Positions 42,466 to 51,889 of a DNA stretch of 51,889 bases are shown piece after piece. Source of the DNA: Chromera velia (taxonomy: Eukaryota; Sar; Chromeraceae); contig JAHBMJ010000269.1 in the NCBI GenBank assembly GCA_018398765.1, positions 1-51,889 on the forward strand, in the 5' to 3' direction. The notes below the pieces were generated by a model, which had not been told where the DNA came from, made no database searches, and saw nothing but the letters and a program-made list of their open reading frames with translations. The translations under genes and the position numbers were made by a program. Within the stretch, counting starts at the first letter, position 1; every line of letters starts with the position of its first letter.

Positions 42466-42722
42466 CATGCCCGTCCGCCAAACTGACGTCCACGCTCAGT
42501 TCCTTAGCTGAGTACTCAGGCCTGCATCAATCAGTTAAGAAACATACATGGACGTCGGTATGCCACGACCGACCAGATCCAACCAGTCACCTGCCCAGCA
42601 CCACCTCCTTTGTCCAGCTTGTCCACGCCTACTTAATTTGTCTCTCATCTTGAAGCTCACTAACTTTTCTACTAACTCGTTCTCTAACTCATCCCTCACA
42701 CATGCCTATCCACTCCCAGGCC

Positions 42723-45700
42723 TCACTTCCTTTGCATTCTTCTTTTTTTGAAGTCGGCAATTGCTTCTTTTGCACGTGAAAGATTTTCTGCCGGTTTCTA
42801 TGAGGCATCTTCCTTTCTGAATCCCTTCCATCTCACCAAATAATGCGACTTTCTACCGATTTTTTTCTATTCCAATACCTCCTCCACTTCATATTCCGGT
42901 CCTTCAAATCTAGGAAGTCTGACTGCAGGTGGAGGATCTCCCGGCTCTCTAACATACTTGAAGTTCAGAAGTTCTTCAAATAGCTTACATTCACTACAGA
43001 TGAATGCGCACACCTGCCGAGAAGATGAGCTCATACGCCCCTCTTGTCACTATTTTCTCTACCTCGAAGGGACCAAACCAAATTGGCTCCAACTTTCTTT
43101 TTTGTCCTTCCGGTCTCTTTTCTTGTTCAAAGAACTCTCTGTGCACCAAAACCCAATCTCTAGGACCAATCTCCAATTCCCTGCGGTGTCGATCAAAATA
43201 GCGGGCTGCTGTCTCTCTGGCCCGCTCCAACAATTTCTTTGCCTGAGTGATCTCTGCCTTGTGCCTTGCGACGAAGTCTGCTGCAGAAGGCGACAGCGAG
43301 CTTCCCCTGACCGGCACTGCAGGCAGACGAATTGGATCAAACCCATGTATAAATCTGTAAGGTGAGAGACCAGTCACAGGATGAACACTGTCTCTGTCGG
43401 TAAAATTACATGCAGGCAAAGCCTCGGCCTAATCTTCCTGATGGTCCATCATAAAATATCGCAACATCTCCCTGATTGTCCTATTGTCTCTCTCTGTCTG
43501 TCCGTCTGTCTGTGGGTGTTGAAAGGAACTCATTTTTATTTTTAAATTCCACAACTTCTGTAACTCTCGCCAGAAGGCAGAAATAAAGTGAGGATCACGA
43601 TCAGAGACAAGCGACCAAAACATGCCAACAGAACACACCACTCTTTCAAACACAACAGATGCAGTTTCTTCTCCTGTGATCTCCTCCCACACTGGAATGA
43701 AAAATGCATCTTTTGACAGATGGTCAACCACAGACAGAATTCCATCCACAATCTTTCCTCAATACAATATCCTCGGCAGACTAAACAGGAAGTCAAGAGA
43801 AAGACTCTTATATACAAATTCAGGGATGAGCAGCGAATTCAGCAAACCTGGTTTTTTCTGTGTTGAATGCTTTGCTCTCTGACATACATCATAGCAAGCC
43901 ACGTATTTCTTCACTGAGCGGTATATATTAGGCCAGTAAAACTTGCTGTTCACCTTTAAGAAAGTCTTCTCTGGCCCTAGGTGTCCGCCCATCATGGTGT
44001 CGTGGTGCTCTGAGATGATCTGTCTCTGCAATATATCAGTAGGGATGACCAGACGATTTGTGAAATACAGGAGGCCATCCATGAAAGTGAATGATTGAAT
44101 TCTTATTCTCAAGTGTCGAGGTACCGGCTCTTCTAGATATCTAAGCACCTCACACAGTTCCTGAAAGAATGTTTCCTTCTTGTATCCTCTCTTTATCTCT
44201 CTCAGGAACTCTTTATCCACGTCCACTCTCATTTCTATTCCCGCCAGAATTCTTTTCTCTCTGTCTTCTTCTTCTTTTTCTTCACTCTTTTCCTCAATAT
44301 TTTCTCTTTCCTCCTCTGTCTTTCTTTTCTTCTCTGTTTCTCTATTCTCCTCTGTCTCTCTGTTTGCCTCTGTCTCTCTCTTCTCCTCTGTTTTTCTATT
44401 TGCCTCTGTCTCTCTCTTCTCCTCTATCTCTCTGTTTGCCTCTGTCTCTCTCTCTGGCTTTCTACTCAATGCATCCGCCACCCGATTTTTCGATCCCGGC
44501 ACATAGCGAGGAACGATTCCAATCTGATCAAACAACATCACCCAACGACGCATGCGCGGAGACATTTGCATCCGATCAGCAGTCGACATGATCGTTTTCA
44601 AAGATTCATGATCGCTCCACACTTGAGTAGTACAAGAGATATACGGACGCCAAATCTTTACAATAAACACACACGCTAAAAATTCTTTGTCTTTGATATG
44701 ATAGTTCTTCTTTGCAGGGCTCATCGTTCTTGACGCGAAGGCACACGGATGCAGAATTCCGACCTGTGGGTCCTTCTGCATCAACACCGCCGCGAGCATT
44801 GAGGTCTTTTCACAGGCATCTGCAAAGACCTCAAACGGGCGGGTGGGTTCTGGAACAAACAATTCTGTCACTTTCGTCACGGCTTCCTTCACTGTCTCGA
44901 AGCTCGCTTGCTGCTCTTTTTTCCATTCAAACTTCACCTTCTTTTTCAGTAAGCGATACATCGGAGCAGCCTTCTTACTGAACTCAAAAATAAATCTTCT
45001 CACCCACGACGCCAAGCCGAGAAAAGAATGTAATTCACTCGTGCTCTTTGGTACAGGCCAGTTCTTAATTTCCTCTATTTTACTTCTCTCTGGCCTCACT
45101 CCCTTTTCTGAAATCTTCAATCCAAGAAAAATAACCTCTCTTTGAAAAAAATGACATTTCGAAAGCTTCGCGAACAATTTTGCTTGTCTCAATAAAAACA
45201 AAACCCGAGACACATGCCTTACATGCTCTTCTCTTGTCCACAAATAAATCAAAATATTGTCAATAAAAACTGACACATATCTATCCAAACACTCATGCAA
45301 TACATACTGAATGAGTCTCATTGCTGCCGGTGGAGCGTTTGTCAACCCAAAAGAGACAACCAACCACTCGAAATTTCCATACCGTGTCGTAAATGCTGTT
45401 TTCTGAATGTCTCCCTCCCTTACTCTCATTTGATGGTAGTACTGTCTGAGATCAAGTGCAGTAAAGAATTTTGCCCCATGCAGCCGATCAATGAGGTCTT
45501 GTGGGTGAGCGAGTGGGTGTTTGTCTTTGATTGTAATTCTGTTCAGTCCTGTGTAATCACAACACATCCTCATGCTTCCGTCTTTCTTCTGTACAAACAA
45601 CACTGGAGCTGCATATGGAGAGCATGATGGGCGAATGAATCCCTGTTTCAAATATGTATCCACCTGCTTTCTCAGCTCATCCAACTCACCAAGAGAAAGA

Positions 45701-46644
45701 CGGTAAGGTGGGTAAGCTGGGGGTGGGTGGCCGGGTTCCAAATCGATCTTGAAATCCAGCCCCTCGCCCTAAGACGGAGGTAATCCTGAAAAAGAGTGAG
45801 GAAAGAGAGTTGCATTCTCTACCATAATTCTTTTCACGTCGACAGGCATGGACGGTTTTTGAAGAAACTTACGCACCTCACTCAAATCAGGCAAAGAGAA
45901 AACAGAATGGTTAGCCGGGAGCGAAGAAAGAAAGTCATTCACTGTCTCACTACCCCCCTTTCCTTTTTCCTTCATCTCCACATTCTTTTCCCCCTCATGT
46001 ATTTCATGAAGCCCTTGAACCCGACATGCACCGAACTCACCGGGTGAGGATCTTGTCTGCAACCGCAGAATGTGGCAGACCGCCCCCTTTCAGATTGCTC
46101 GACGTGCCTGCATAGAAGAGAGAAGAGGGGGACAATCTGAAAATTCCTCCTCCTCTTCAAGCTCTGCATCAGGCACCCAGTAAATCAATTTTCCCTTGAA
46201 CTAAAAACGCAGATTTTGAGACGACCACTGTAACTCTGGCTCATACTCACGCCCCCACTTTGTTCCCAAAATTAAATCATATTCCTCCAGGTTGGCCAGC
46301 ATGGCACCTACTGTCTCTTGGTACCCTTGGATGCTGACTGGCACAGAGGGCGCACACTCCCGAACCGTTCGCGTTTTGATCGCCTTCTTCGAAGCTTTCA
46401 GCGCCCCATGTACCAGAGTTGGTCGTCTCAATCTGCACACATGGATGTGATGGGCATGGGCAAATCTGCGATCTAGATAAATATCATCCGCTCCGGAGTC
46501 AACTAAAACTCTGACAGGCACACCCGCCACTCGACCAGAGTATATAAACAACCCTGGATGAAAGTCTAAATCAGAGAACAAATCAAGAGCGGAATTCGAC
46601 TCTGTATCACACGTGTTTATGTGTTCGATAGGAATGTCAAACTC
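42723..46644 (-). pseudogene. Chromovirus pol: PR-RT-RH-IN-chromodomain, nonsense-riddled
   Basis: Protease: VRVLVDSGADDIYLD and DLILGTKWG. RT: YRLSLGELDEL, MRMCCDYTGLNRITIKDKHP, FTALDLRQYYHQ, FGLTNAPPAAM, then FIDNILIY where the catalytic YxDD has lost its second Asp (AAT codon, 45258-45256). RNase H: FEVFADACEKT, then KEFLACV and WSDHESLK. A Thr/Glu/Lys repeat spacer follows. Integrase: HHDTMMGGHLG..CYDVCQRAK, VDGILSVVDHLSK, SDRDPHF and HPQTDGQTERDN. Chromodomain (42898-42733): YEVEEVLE, YLVRWKGF and KPAENLSRAKEAI. In-frame stops are TAG 46203, TGA 46092, TAG 45771, TGA 43761, TAG 43431, TAG 42869 and TAG 42800. Two of them replace invariant Trp (QED[W]AEAL and AS[W]KPAENL). Frame changes occur near 42995 and 42965. 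Confidence 0.92.
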
Positions 46645-47939
46645 TTAGGGATCCCCATATATATTTCTGTGCACCGACCACATTGACCATGTGTCGGGGG
46701 CACTTCTCCCTCTTCATAGCCCCCGTAGATCGTCCGGACTCCAGATCGTCCACCGTCACGGCCACCTTCACGCTTTCCACGACCACCATGCCCTCTGCCC
46801 CGATGGCCCGAGTCTCTGTGTCCCCCCCTCCACTACGCCTGGAAGGAGGAACCCTGCTGGGGATTACCACCGCGTGCCCACTGCCTTTTTCCTCCTTGCT
46901 CCCATCTCCACGAGTCAGACTCTGCACGGGAGTTGCCCTAATTTGCCTAGCCCTGTGGCCCTGGGCATCTGTTGGCACTATGACCAGACAGGCGGCAACG
47001 GAAGCACCGTCCTTCCCGGCTGCAATGGGTTCTCTTGTCCGGCGTGAGTGGTGGTGGGAGCGAACGGACCCCACACAAATCCATGGGGATGGGCCCTTCC
47101 TCAGGAACAAGCGGCTGGTTACGTTGATCGCTCACCCCTCCACTCTTAGGAACGCGCAGACAGAAATCTCGGTGTCCGCCACCTTTTGCTCGGGAGGAGA
47201 GGAAGGCTTCGATCTTGGCTGCCTCCTTCTGTATCTCTAACAGTGTGTGTGTCTTCGCCTTTACAACGTCGAGGGCGATGGAGTTCGGCAGTCCCTTGAT
47301 GTAGTCCTCGACAACGTCTTCCTCCCACAGGTGGGGAAGCTGGCCCACCAACTGAGAGAAGGCCTCGTTGTACTTCTCCACCCCTAAGGCTTCAGTGCAG
47401 CGAAGTGCCTGAAGCTTTGCCTGAGCGATACTCCTCTCCATGGTCACCTTCAGTCTCTCCGTGAGTTCAGTCTTCAGCGACTCCCAGTTTGAGAACACTC
47501 CATACTCCTCCTCATACTTCTCATACCATTCCTTCAAATAGGCCGGTAGCCGGCCTTTCGCCATCTTCATTTTCTTCGATTCAAAGAAGTCTTCTACGTC
47601 CTTCAGCCATCTCTGAAGCTCCTCCCTCTTGCCAGAGAACACCAGCTTGGCGGGAAGCTCCACAACCTTGCTCACGCAGTGACTGGGACCAATGTCAGTG
47701 CTCGCATCCGCAGGCGAGCTCTGAAGGATCGGAGGGGAAACCTGGGACAATAGAGAAAGGCCTGATTGGACAGCTTGAATGGCCTGTCCTTGTGCCTCCA
47801 AAGCCTGTCCCTGCAAAATCAATTGTTGACCCTGCAAGGCCTGTATTTTCTGAACGATGCGCATCGAATTGGACAATGTTTCAAGGGCCCTAAACACTTC
47901 TGGAATGCCCGGAGCCCCAACATTCTGCGCACCTTCCAT
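46617..47939 (-). pseudogene. Chromovirus gag with CCHC knuckle, three in-frame TAGs
   Basis: It starts at ATG 47939 (MEGAQNVGAPGIPEVF). The first 330 codons are intact. They contain a coiled-coil, Gln-rich N-terminus, a capsid region (LVFSGKREELQRWLKDVEDF, then LKQ/YEKYEEEYG..WESLKTEL..RL) and a CX2CX4HX4C zinc knuckle (CFRCRLSGHSANRC). TAG occurs at 46949-46947, 46940-46938 and 46835-46833. Beyond these the same frame continues as an Arg/Gly-rich tail to TAA at 46619-46617. Pol lies in the -1 frame and is open from 46644, so the frames overlap by about 28 nt, compatible with -1 frameshifting. Confidence 0.8.
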
Positions 47940-48038
47940 CAGCGTATCGAGCCGAAGGAAGGAACTTCAAGAGCAATTCTCAGTCTGAAGCAACACTTGG
48001 AAACTTTTCTTTCCACCCTTATCTGAGGCTGGAAAGAG

Positions 48039-48050
48039 GCTCTACTACCA
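48039..48050 (-). other. Chromovirus primer-binding site
   Basis: Two bases inside the 5' LTR the element strand reads TGGTAGTAGAGC. This would pair with a tRNA 3' end GCUCUACUACCA, whose position 72 is U. An A1:U72 acceptor pair is the hallmark of eukaryotic initiator tRNA-Met, the usual primer of Ty3/gypsy elements. The tRNA identity is inferred. Confidence 0.75.
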
Positions 48051-48052
48051 AC

Positions 48053-48371
48053 TGTAAGATAAACAGTACAATGCTATAAGGTGGTCTGAAGGTATGTCTG
48101 ACCTAGAAGCGTCAGTGTTCAATCTAGCCAGTCAAACAGTCTATTGATCACTTCATGCACTAGGCTGCTCAAACCATTAACTGCATTTATTTGGCCTCGT
48201 CCCATAGCAGCCTTCACTAAAATCGATTTGATCGCGCGCGCTCATGGCCCGGCGGCAAGCCGTCTCCGAGCTGGTCCCGGTACCTATACTATGCGCGCTC
48301 ACACCCCGGCAGCACCTTTCGCGCCGCCACATATACAGCCCGACGTCTCAGCCCCAGGCACGCCCTTCACA
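48053..48371 (-). repeat. Chromovirus 5' LTR (319 bp)
   Basis: It is paired with 42147-42465: 311 of 319 positions are identical and the eight differences are all transitions. In element orientation it runs TGTGAAGGG... to ...TTTATCTTACA. Confidence 0.95.
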
Positions 48372-48376
48372 GCCAG

Positions 48377-49211
48377 TAGCATGATTGCCGCCATTTCTGC
48401 CGAGAGCCGCCCTCACCTCAGCTGCCACCAGCTACTACCTGGACCACACTGAGCCGTCAGTGCACCATCTGCTCGCAGCTGCTTTCCGGACCGCCAAGAA
48501 CTGAGTGTACTGCAGCTTTTCTACTGCGACTTCGTTTGTCTGCTCGCCAAGGATCACAGAGGAAGGCAAGGTTTCGGAAGCGCCTCTTTGGGGGGGGGGA
48601 TTTTTGATAACTTTTTTATCCGTGCTTGGCTGTCTCCGTGTCTTCTGCCAGTCAACATCCATCCGTGTACACACTGGAGTGAGGGGGGATACAAGGACGC
48701 TCCGCTGAGTTGCGAATGCAAGGTTTGCAGTGTTTGTTTTCTCTTGTTAGGCAGTGAGTGCAAACTGTGTATATGATCGAACTTTGATGGAGAAGCATGC
48801 AAGGCGCGATTTGTTCTCTGTCTTTCTGCACAGCCACTGCATCGATTCTTTCTTTCCCTGTTGCTTTTCTAGTGTTGCGAAGCGTATCTTTTCAAAGGCA
48901 TCAGACAGGCAGGATGAAAGAGGCAGACCGGAGATGGGTAAACTTATTAAAGTGGCAGACCGGAGTCAACTAATCTTGTGATGTTTAGCCCTCTACCTTG
49001 TTCTTGTGATGTCTAGCCCTTTGCCTCTCTGCATTCCGTTTGTGCATGCTCTTCGATCAACGATACCGGCAGGCAAGTGAAAGCAAGAAAAGATTTTATT
49101 GGCTCTCAGGCAGTCAGACTAAAAGGCTGTTTCATTCTTTTTGTCTTTATCTTTCCCTGGTGTTTCGCTTCCGTTTCTTTCTTTTTGTATAGAAACGTAA
49201 TCGAGGGGGGG
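48377..49211. other. Right interior of the outer element
   Basis: No gag/pol homology or long ORF is present on either strand. A poly-G run is at 48590-48599 and a second polypurine run abuts the right 341-bp repeat. With the left interior (41763-42141) it forms the whole non-nested body of the outer element. Confidence 0.5.
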
Positions 49212-49552
49212 AGTTGAAGTATAGGGTACCACGGTACCAGCCTACCGCGTATCCATGCTTGCTTCCGGACCTACCGAGCCGAGCGTGCAGGCCGTGCCGC
49301 GCGGTGCCGAAGCGCCGTGCTGGCCGGGATGGGATTACCGCACGCGCATTTGATTTTATACGATTTTGTGCCGCACGCATTCAGCACTAGCCAGTTCAGA
49401 TCGATTCACTTCATGCAGCACTAGCTGATCGAACGCCTTTCGGCTGTTCGTTCTACTCTGCCTTGACGGACAGACTATTTCATGAAGTAGTTCCACCATC
49501 ATAGAGATCTAGCTCTGCATTCCGTTTGACCATCATTTGGTCATTCTCTTTT
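49212..49552 (+). repeat. Outer element, right terminal repeat (341 bp)
   Basis: This is the same 341 bp as the left copy with about 6% differences. It is preceded by the polypurine run at about 49203-49211 and followed by CCATA. Confidence 0.85.
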
Positions 49553-50677
49553 CCATACAGGGCCACACTAGCTAACACTAGCTTAGCAACATATTAAGCA
49601 TTCTAGACATTCCCACACCTACTCCAGTATAGGATTTCTCCTTGCAGGTATCACACCTCGCGGGTAATTTCAGGTCAGGTCAGACGATGTGAGAAGTTGA
49701 GATGCGTTGAGTTGCGTCAAATTCCTTGTAATTCCCTACTTTTGATCATTCTTCCTTGATCTCACTGGCTCCTACCTCTCTTTCAACTCACCAAGAATCA
49801 ATTATCAATTTAGATGATCACGCGTTCATTTGGTGTCTTCTTGTGATTGAACAAGCAAACCAACCAGCAAAGGGCTAAAAGTTTCGCTCTGTCTGTCTCG
49901 CATTGTCTCCTCGAGTGACGGACATTGTACTACAGTAGTAGTAACACTGCTCACATCAATTGGAGTGGGTGATGCAGAGTCCAGGCGCTGCCATGCCCCT
50001 TCTCGATTTCAGGGATGCTTGCCAGCTCCTCGTCTCTCTCGGCGTTCTTTCCTTTTTGCAGCTAAGCACAACAGACGTACATCGATTCATGACAGTGAAC
50101 ACATTAATTCTCTGCAAACTGCTTAATTTTCAGTTTCAGACTGCAGGATTCGTGTACAGATGGAAGAGCACTCATTCTGATGCAAAATCCATATTTTATG
50201 CAGCATTAAGCAAAGATTTCACACGCAGGGGGAGGATCACTGATGCAAAGGAAAACAACTGACTCGATCTGCGCATGCACATCTGGCCGGCCGGTGTTCT
50301 TGTTTTCTTTTGCACATCAGCAGACTCCCTCATGCTTTCATATGTATTCCCACTCACTCTACCACGCATCGACACAAACATACACGAAACACCATGATCT
50401 AAGCACACGTATGTGCATTCATGCGTTCTCACCTCAGAGTTCCCCCCCCACCGATGAATTAAGCCTTCCTCCGTTTCATCCTTCAATTAGTCTTCAGTTG
50501 ATTAATTGTTTTGTGCATGCACAGGCCTCTCTCTCTTTTCCCACTTTCCCTCTGTCTAGCTGCACTGCACCCTTCCTTCATTTCTTTTCTCTGACGGAAC
50601 GAAGGAATCTTTCTTGGGGAATGAAGGGATCGAGGCGCCGCGCCATCAATCGATGGGTCGGTCGATCGTTCAGTCAG
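49553..50677. other. Spacer right of the nested elements
   Basis: The spacer is AT-balanced with short CTAGC/ACTAGC repeats (49568-49590). A plus frame at 49960-50262 (100 codons, no ATG at its left end) shows no domain and is probably non-coding. The minus-strand gene stop is at 50680. Confidence 0.4.
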
Positions 50678-51577
50678 TCAGTCAAACCAACTGAACCTAC
50701 TAGAGCTCCTCGAGGAAGAACGTCTAGCAGACCACCTGTCTCTGAGTCTTTGGAAAAGACTCTTCTCCTCCTCCACGGGGGGTGGCGCAACGCTCTGACT
50801 GGCCACGAAGTCATTATAAGACCCGAAAGAAGAGGAAGAGGAAGAGGAGGCACCACTGTAAGAATAGTCCGCAGGGTCATACAGAGTACCGGAAGAGGCG
50901 CTGCTGCTGCCGCCGTACTGGGAGGCCTTCAAGTTGTAGTCCCTGATGTTTCCGCCTCTGCCGTCACCCCCAATCCCTGTACCCCCCCCCACTCCCCCCG
51001 CCCCCTCCCCCCCGAAACCATCCCCTCCAATCGGAGTGTAGGGCCCGAATCCCGTCGCACTGCCGCCCTTTCCATCACCGCCTGCATGCGTGCAGAAACG
51101 ACGATCAAAACGAATGAATTGAATTCAATTGAGTGTGGGAGAGAGAGCCCCATTGTGGCCAGACGTTAAAAGAGCACATGCCAGAACCCACCCATCACAT
51201 CACATCACATCACATCCAGCCATGCAGAGAGAGGGCCGCCGAGAAAGACCACGACAGCTTGAGAGACAGAAAAACAAAGGGACGCACAAATCAACAAAAA
51301 GACAGACTGACTGGTCGAAAAACAGGAGGAAAGGGGGGAGAAAGAAGACAAAATGGAAGGAAGACAAAGAACAGACAGGAAAGAGAACACAATAGGAAGC
51401 AAGGAAGGAGGCACAATGAAGGCACAGGGAAGTTATCCAGCCAATTAAATTGACGCACGCACTCACCCTCTCCGAGGCCCGCATCCACTCCACCATACCC
51501 CCCCCCTCCCGCCCCGACCCCCCCCTCTGGAGTCATCTCACCCCAGCCAATCGCACTACCACCCCTGCCGTCACCTC
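50678..51577 (-). CDS. Gly-rich repeat protein, 3' part of a multi-exon gene (partial)
   Basis: Exons on the minus strand are 51577-51467 and 51081-50678 (TGA), both entered in phase 1 and joined in frame (donor GTGAGT, acceptor CATGCAG). Further 5' exons lie beyond the window. Each exon begins with the same module, GDGRGGSAIGWGEMTPEGG then GDGKGGSATGFGPYTPIGG, followed by another GDGRGG. After long poly-Gly runs the C-terminus is Ser-rich (YSYSGASSSSSSSFGS) and ends in a basic amphipathic tail (KSLFQRLRDRWSARR). No family was recognised. A structural, wall-type or RNA-binding Gly-rich protein is possible. There is a (CACAT)n run at 51199-51217 in the intron. Confidence 0.6.
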
Positions 51578-51889
51578 CTGCAGCGCGTCCAAATGCATCA
51601 GAAGAGAATCAATGACGAATTTATTGGATGCACAGGGGAAAGGGAAAGGCAAGAGAGAACAGAAAAGAAACAATTCGCACAAAACAAGGGCGGAAGGAGG
51701 GAAAAGGCGGAGAGAGTGCATGGAAGAACGGAAAGAAGAGAACAGAAAAGAAAAGAAACAACCGCAGAGCTGTCCTCCCCGTCATTCCATGCGGCCACTC
51801 ACAAGCAGAACCGACCCACTGAGAGGCACAGAAGAGAGAGAACAAAGAAGAAAGAAAGATGGCGCGAGAGGCTCAACACAACATCTACA
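51578..51889. other. Intron/upstream sequence of the Gly-rich gene to the window edge
   Basis: This is GA-rich sequence with a CAG acceptor on the minus strand at the 51577 exon. No additional exon was seen before the edge. Confidence 0.4.

Larger units (their letters stand above)
42147..48371 (-). mobile_element. Ty3/gypsy chromovirus, full length, degenerate
   Basis: The element is 6225 bp: LTRs at 42147-42465 and 48053-48371 (319 bp each, TGT...ACA), flanked by an exact 5-bp duplication GCCAG (42142-42146 and 48372-48376). In minus orientation the order is 5' LTR, primer site, gag (CCHC), protease, RT, RNase H, HHCC zinc region, integrase D-D-E, chromodomain, 3' LTR. A C-terminal chromodomain with RT before integrase defines a chromovirus; such domains steer integration to particular chromatin. 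Gag carries three TAG codons and pol seven TAG/TGA codons, with two small frame shifts near 42965-42995 and a mutated RT active site. It is therefore not autonomous. It sits inside the older 341-bp-repeat element. Confidence 0.95.
41422..49552 (+). mobile_element. Outer LTR-type element (non-autonomous?), interrupted by a chromovirus
   Basis: Two 341-bp direct repeats (41422-41762 and 49212-49552) differ at about 21 positions, nearly all transitions. A polypurine tract (GAGGGGGGGAG) abuts the right copy, which suggests plus orientation. The 5 bp outside the pair are CCACA on the left and CCATA on the right, plausibly a decayed target duplication. The repeat does not begin TG or end CA, and no tRNA-complementary primer site follows the left copy. 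Without the nested insertion the interior is about 1.2 kb (41763-42141 plus 48372-49211) and has no gag or pol, so it would be non-autonomous. Confidence 0.65.

Noticed and set aside
42723-47939. Reassigned TAG/TGA codons (alternative genetic code)
   Set aside because: The phosphatase and Cys-rich genes end at TAG, the U-box/ART gene at TGA and SMU1 at TAA. The element stops replace different residues (Trp, probably Gln and Arg), so they are mutations.
49960-50262. 100-codon plus-strand gene
   Set aside because: There is no ATG at its left end, no domain, no splice context and ordinary spacer composition.
50929-51153. Frameshift in the poly-Gly run of the Gly-rich gene
   Set aside because: Counting the C runs (9, 6, 5, 7 on the plus strand) shows one continuous frame from GDGKGG to the C-terminus.
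1-51889. tRNA and rRNA genes
   Set aside because: No T-loop plus acceptor pairing or rRNA-like conserved stretch was recognised on either strand by reading; a covariance-model scan would be decisive.

Overview
This is nuclear DNA from a eukaryotic microbe. Genes are split by many GT-AG introns (and one GC-AG intron) that are full of CT, GT, CCAT and similar microsatellites. Intergenic spacers alternate AT-rich stretches with short GC-rich blocks, and several retroelements are present. Gene content would suit a free-living alveolate or stramenopile-type alga (for example a chromerid), but the organism assignment is inference from gene style only.

Layout, left to right. (1) 1-3.8 kb: minus-strand Ty1/copia retrotransposon (gag, zinc knuckle, protease, integrase; RT lies beyond the left edge), broken only by in-frame stops. 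(2) 4.6-5.4 kb: small remnants including one C2H2 finger. (3) 6.26-6.97 kb: CDKN3-like Cys-based phosphatase (minus), divergent from (4) a complete 16-exon SMU1 splicing-factor gene at 7.63-15.47 kb (plus). (5) 16.0-22.1 kb: decayed reverse-transcriptase element loaded with minisatellites. (6) 23.27-23.59 kb: 67-bp tandem repeat. (7) 23.95-28.85 kb: one uninterrupted 1633-codon gene (minus) fusing a U-box/RING-like domain, a vWA domain, about ten ankyrin repeats and a C-terminal arginine-type ADP-ribosyltransferase (ART) fold. (8) 29.93-34.77 kb: three-exon gene of unknown function (plus), divergent from (7). (9) 35.88-36.11 kb: 95-bp tandem repeat. (10) 37.19-40.61 kb: multi-exon Cys-rich 'ACC' repeat gene (minus). 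(11) 41.42-49.55 kb: nested retroelements. An older element with 341-bp terminal repeats was invaded by a Ty3/gypsy chromovirus (319-bp LTRs, 5-bp target duplication GCCAG, gag, protease, RT, RNase H, integrase, chromodomain). (12) 50.68 kb to the right edge: partial Gly-rich gene (minus).

The two most notable signals are the U-box-vWA-ankyrin-ART fusion and the way the retroelements have decayed. Reading frames are largely preserved, but many sense codons have become TAG or TGA. The two chromovirus LTRs differ at 8 of 319 positions, every one a transition and six of them at CpG. This points to cytosine-deamination-type mutation. Host genes in the same window terminate normally at TAA, TAG or TGA, so the stops are not a recoded genetic code.
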